From: Microcaldota archaeon
GTDB lineage: Archaea; Micrarchaeota; Micrarchaeia; Anstonellales; Anstonellaceae
NCBI GenBank assembly: GCA_021813025.1
Contig: JAKAME010000003.1
Location: 1 to 43,091, forward strand
Length of the DNA: 43,091 bases
Direction: 5' to 3'
The position numbers and the translations under genes are program-made. Positions 42,961 through 43,091 of the stretch are shown here, piece by piece. Below the pieces are notes generated by a model. The model worked only from the letters and a program-made list of their open reading frames with translations. It was not told the origin of the DNA and made no database searches. Every line of letters begins with the position of its first letter. The stretch's first letter is position 1.

Positions 42961-43091
42961 ACCACTCTGAGCTCGAGGATTTTGCTCACAGAGTTCAGCA
43001 CGTGCGCATAGTCGCGGTAGTGGGAATACACCGTGAGCTTGAGCCTGTAGAGGCCGGGCAGGGTCTGGCTGTTTGCATGAATGGGCACCGC
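42957..43091 (-). CDS. C-terminal fragment of a gene continuing beyond the window
   Basis: 44 codons are visible to TAG 42957-42959, and the frame is open to the window edge. It reads L-P-G-L-Y-R-L-K-L-T-V-Y-S-H-Y, then ends K-I-L-E-L-R-V-V, a beta-strand pattern like the last strands of an Ig-like or CARDB-type domain. Its last 3 bases overlap the convergent gene's stop. Product unknown. Confidence 0.6.
   Translation of the reverse strand, partial: AVPIHANSQTLPGLYRLKLTVYSHYRDYAHVLNSVSKILELRVV

Noticed and set aside
1..43091. CRISPR arrays, integrases and further tRNA genes
   Set aside because: No spaced direct-repeat array, no integrase-like gene and no second T-arm motif were found on either strand by eye.

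Overview
The window reads as a chromosomal segment of a GC-rich, DPANN-type archaeon. A Micrarchaeota- or Diapherotrites-like lineage fits best, but the sequence does not settle the phylum. The archaeal assignment rests on a PIP-box family B DNA polymerase, Pus10, SRP54, an archaeal-type phosphoglycerate kinase, an A24 prepilin peptidase of archaeal type, a tRNA-Glu with an intron at position 37/38, and many genes whose TATA box lies 24-29 bp before the start codon (leaderless transcripts). Where leaders exist, ribosome binding sites are of the GGTGAT/GGAGG type.

Left part (1-21,100), accessory and cell-surface region. It opens with the end of a Cys-Cys-rich protein. A minus-strand gene follows whose product ends in a type IX secretion (Por) sorting tail, normally a hallmark of Bacteroidota. 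Next come two different MNT/HEPN toxin-antitoxin modules, back to back and divergent, separated and flanked by broken pieces of a second sorting-tail gene. From 21,076 down to 5,509 a minus-strand array of six genes encodes very large, mostly unrecognised proteins of 438, 1486, 1159, 711, 721 and 590 aa. The first carries eight 34-residue repeats. The 1486 and 721 aa products have C-terminal stretches that look like outer-membrane beta-barrels, and the last is a secreted CARDB-like protein. This array is the most unusual part of the window and a candidate for an undescribed envelope or secretion system.

Middle part (21,245-24,845), glycolysis. An archaeal-type PGK and a bacterial-type class I GAPDH lie divergently on either side of a stand-alone TnpB gene, which ends 17 bp before the PGK start codon.

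Right part (25,132-43,091), mostly housekeeping: a coiled-coil protein, DNA polymerase B, a membrane-anchored DNase I-like nuclease, prepilin peptidase, Pus10 divergent from thymidylate kinase, a membrane protein, intron-containing tRNA-Glu, SRP54, a triple helix-turn-helix protein, a polytopic membrane protein, a polyprenyl diphosphate synthase, a large single-pass membrane protein followed by a winged-helix protein, and the end of a further minus-strand gene at the right edge.
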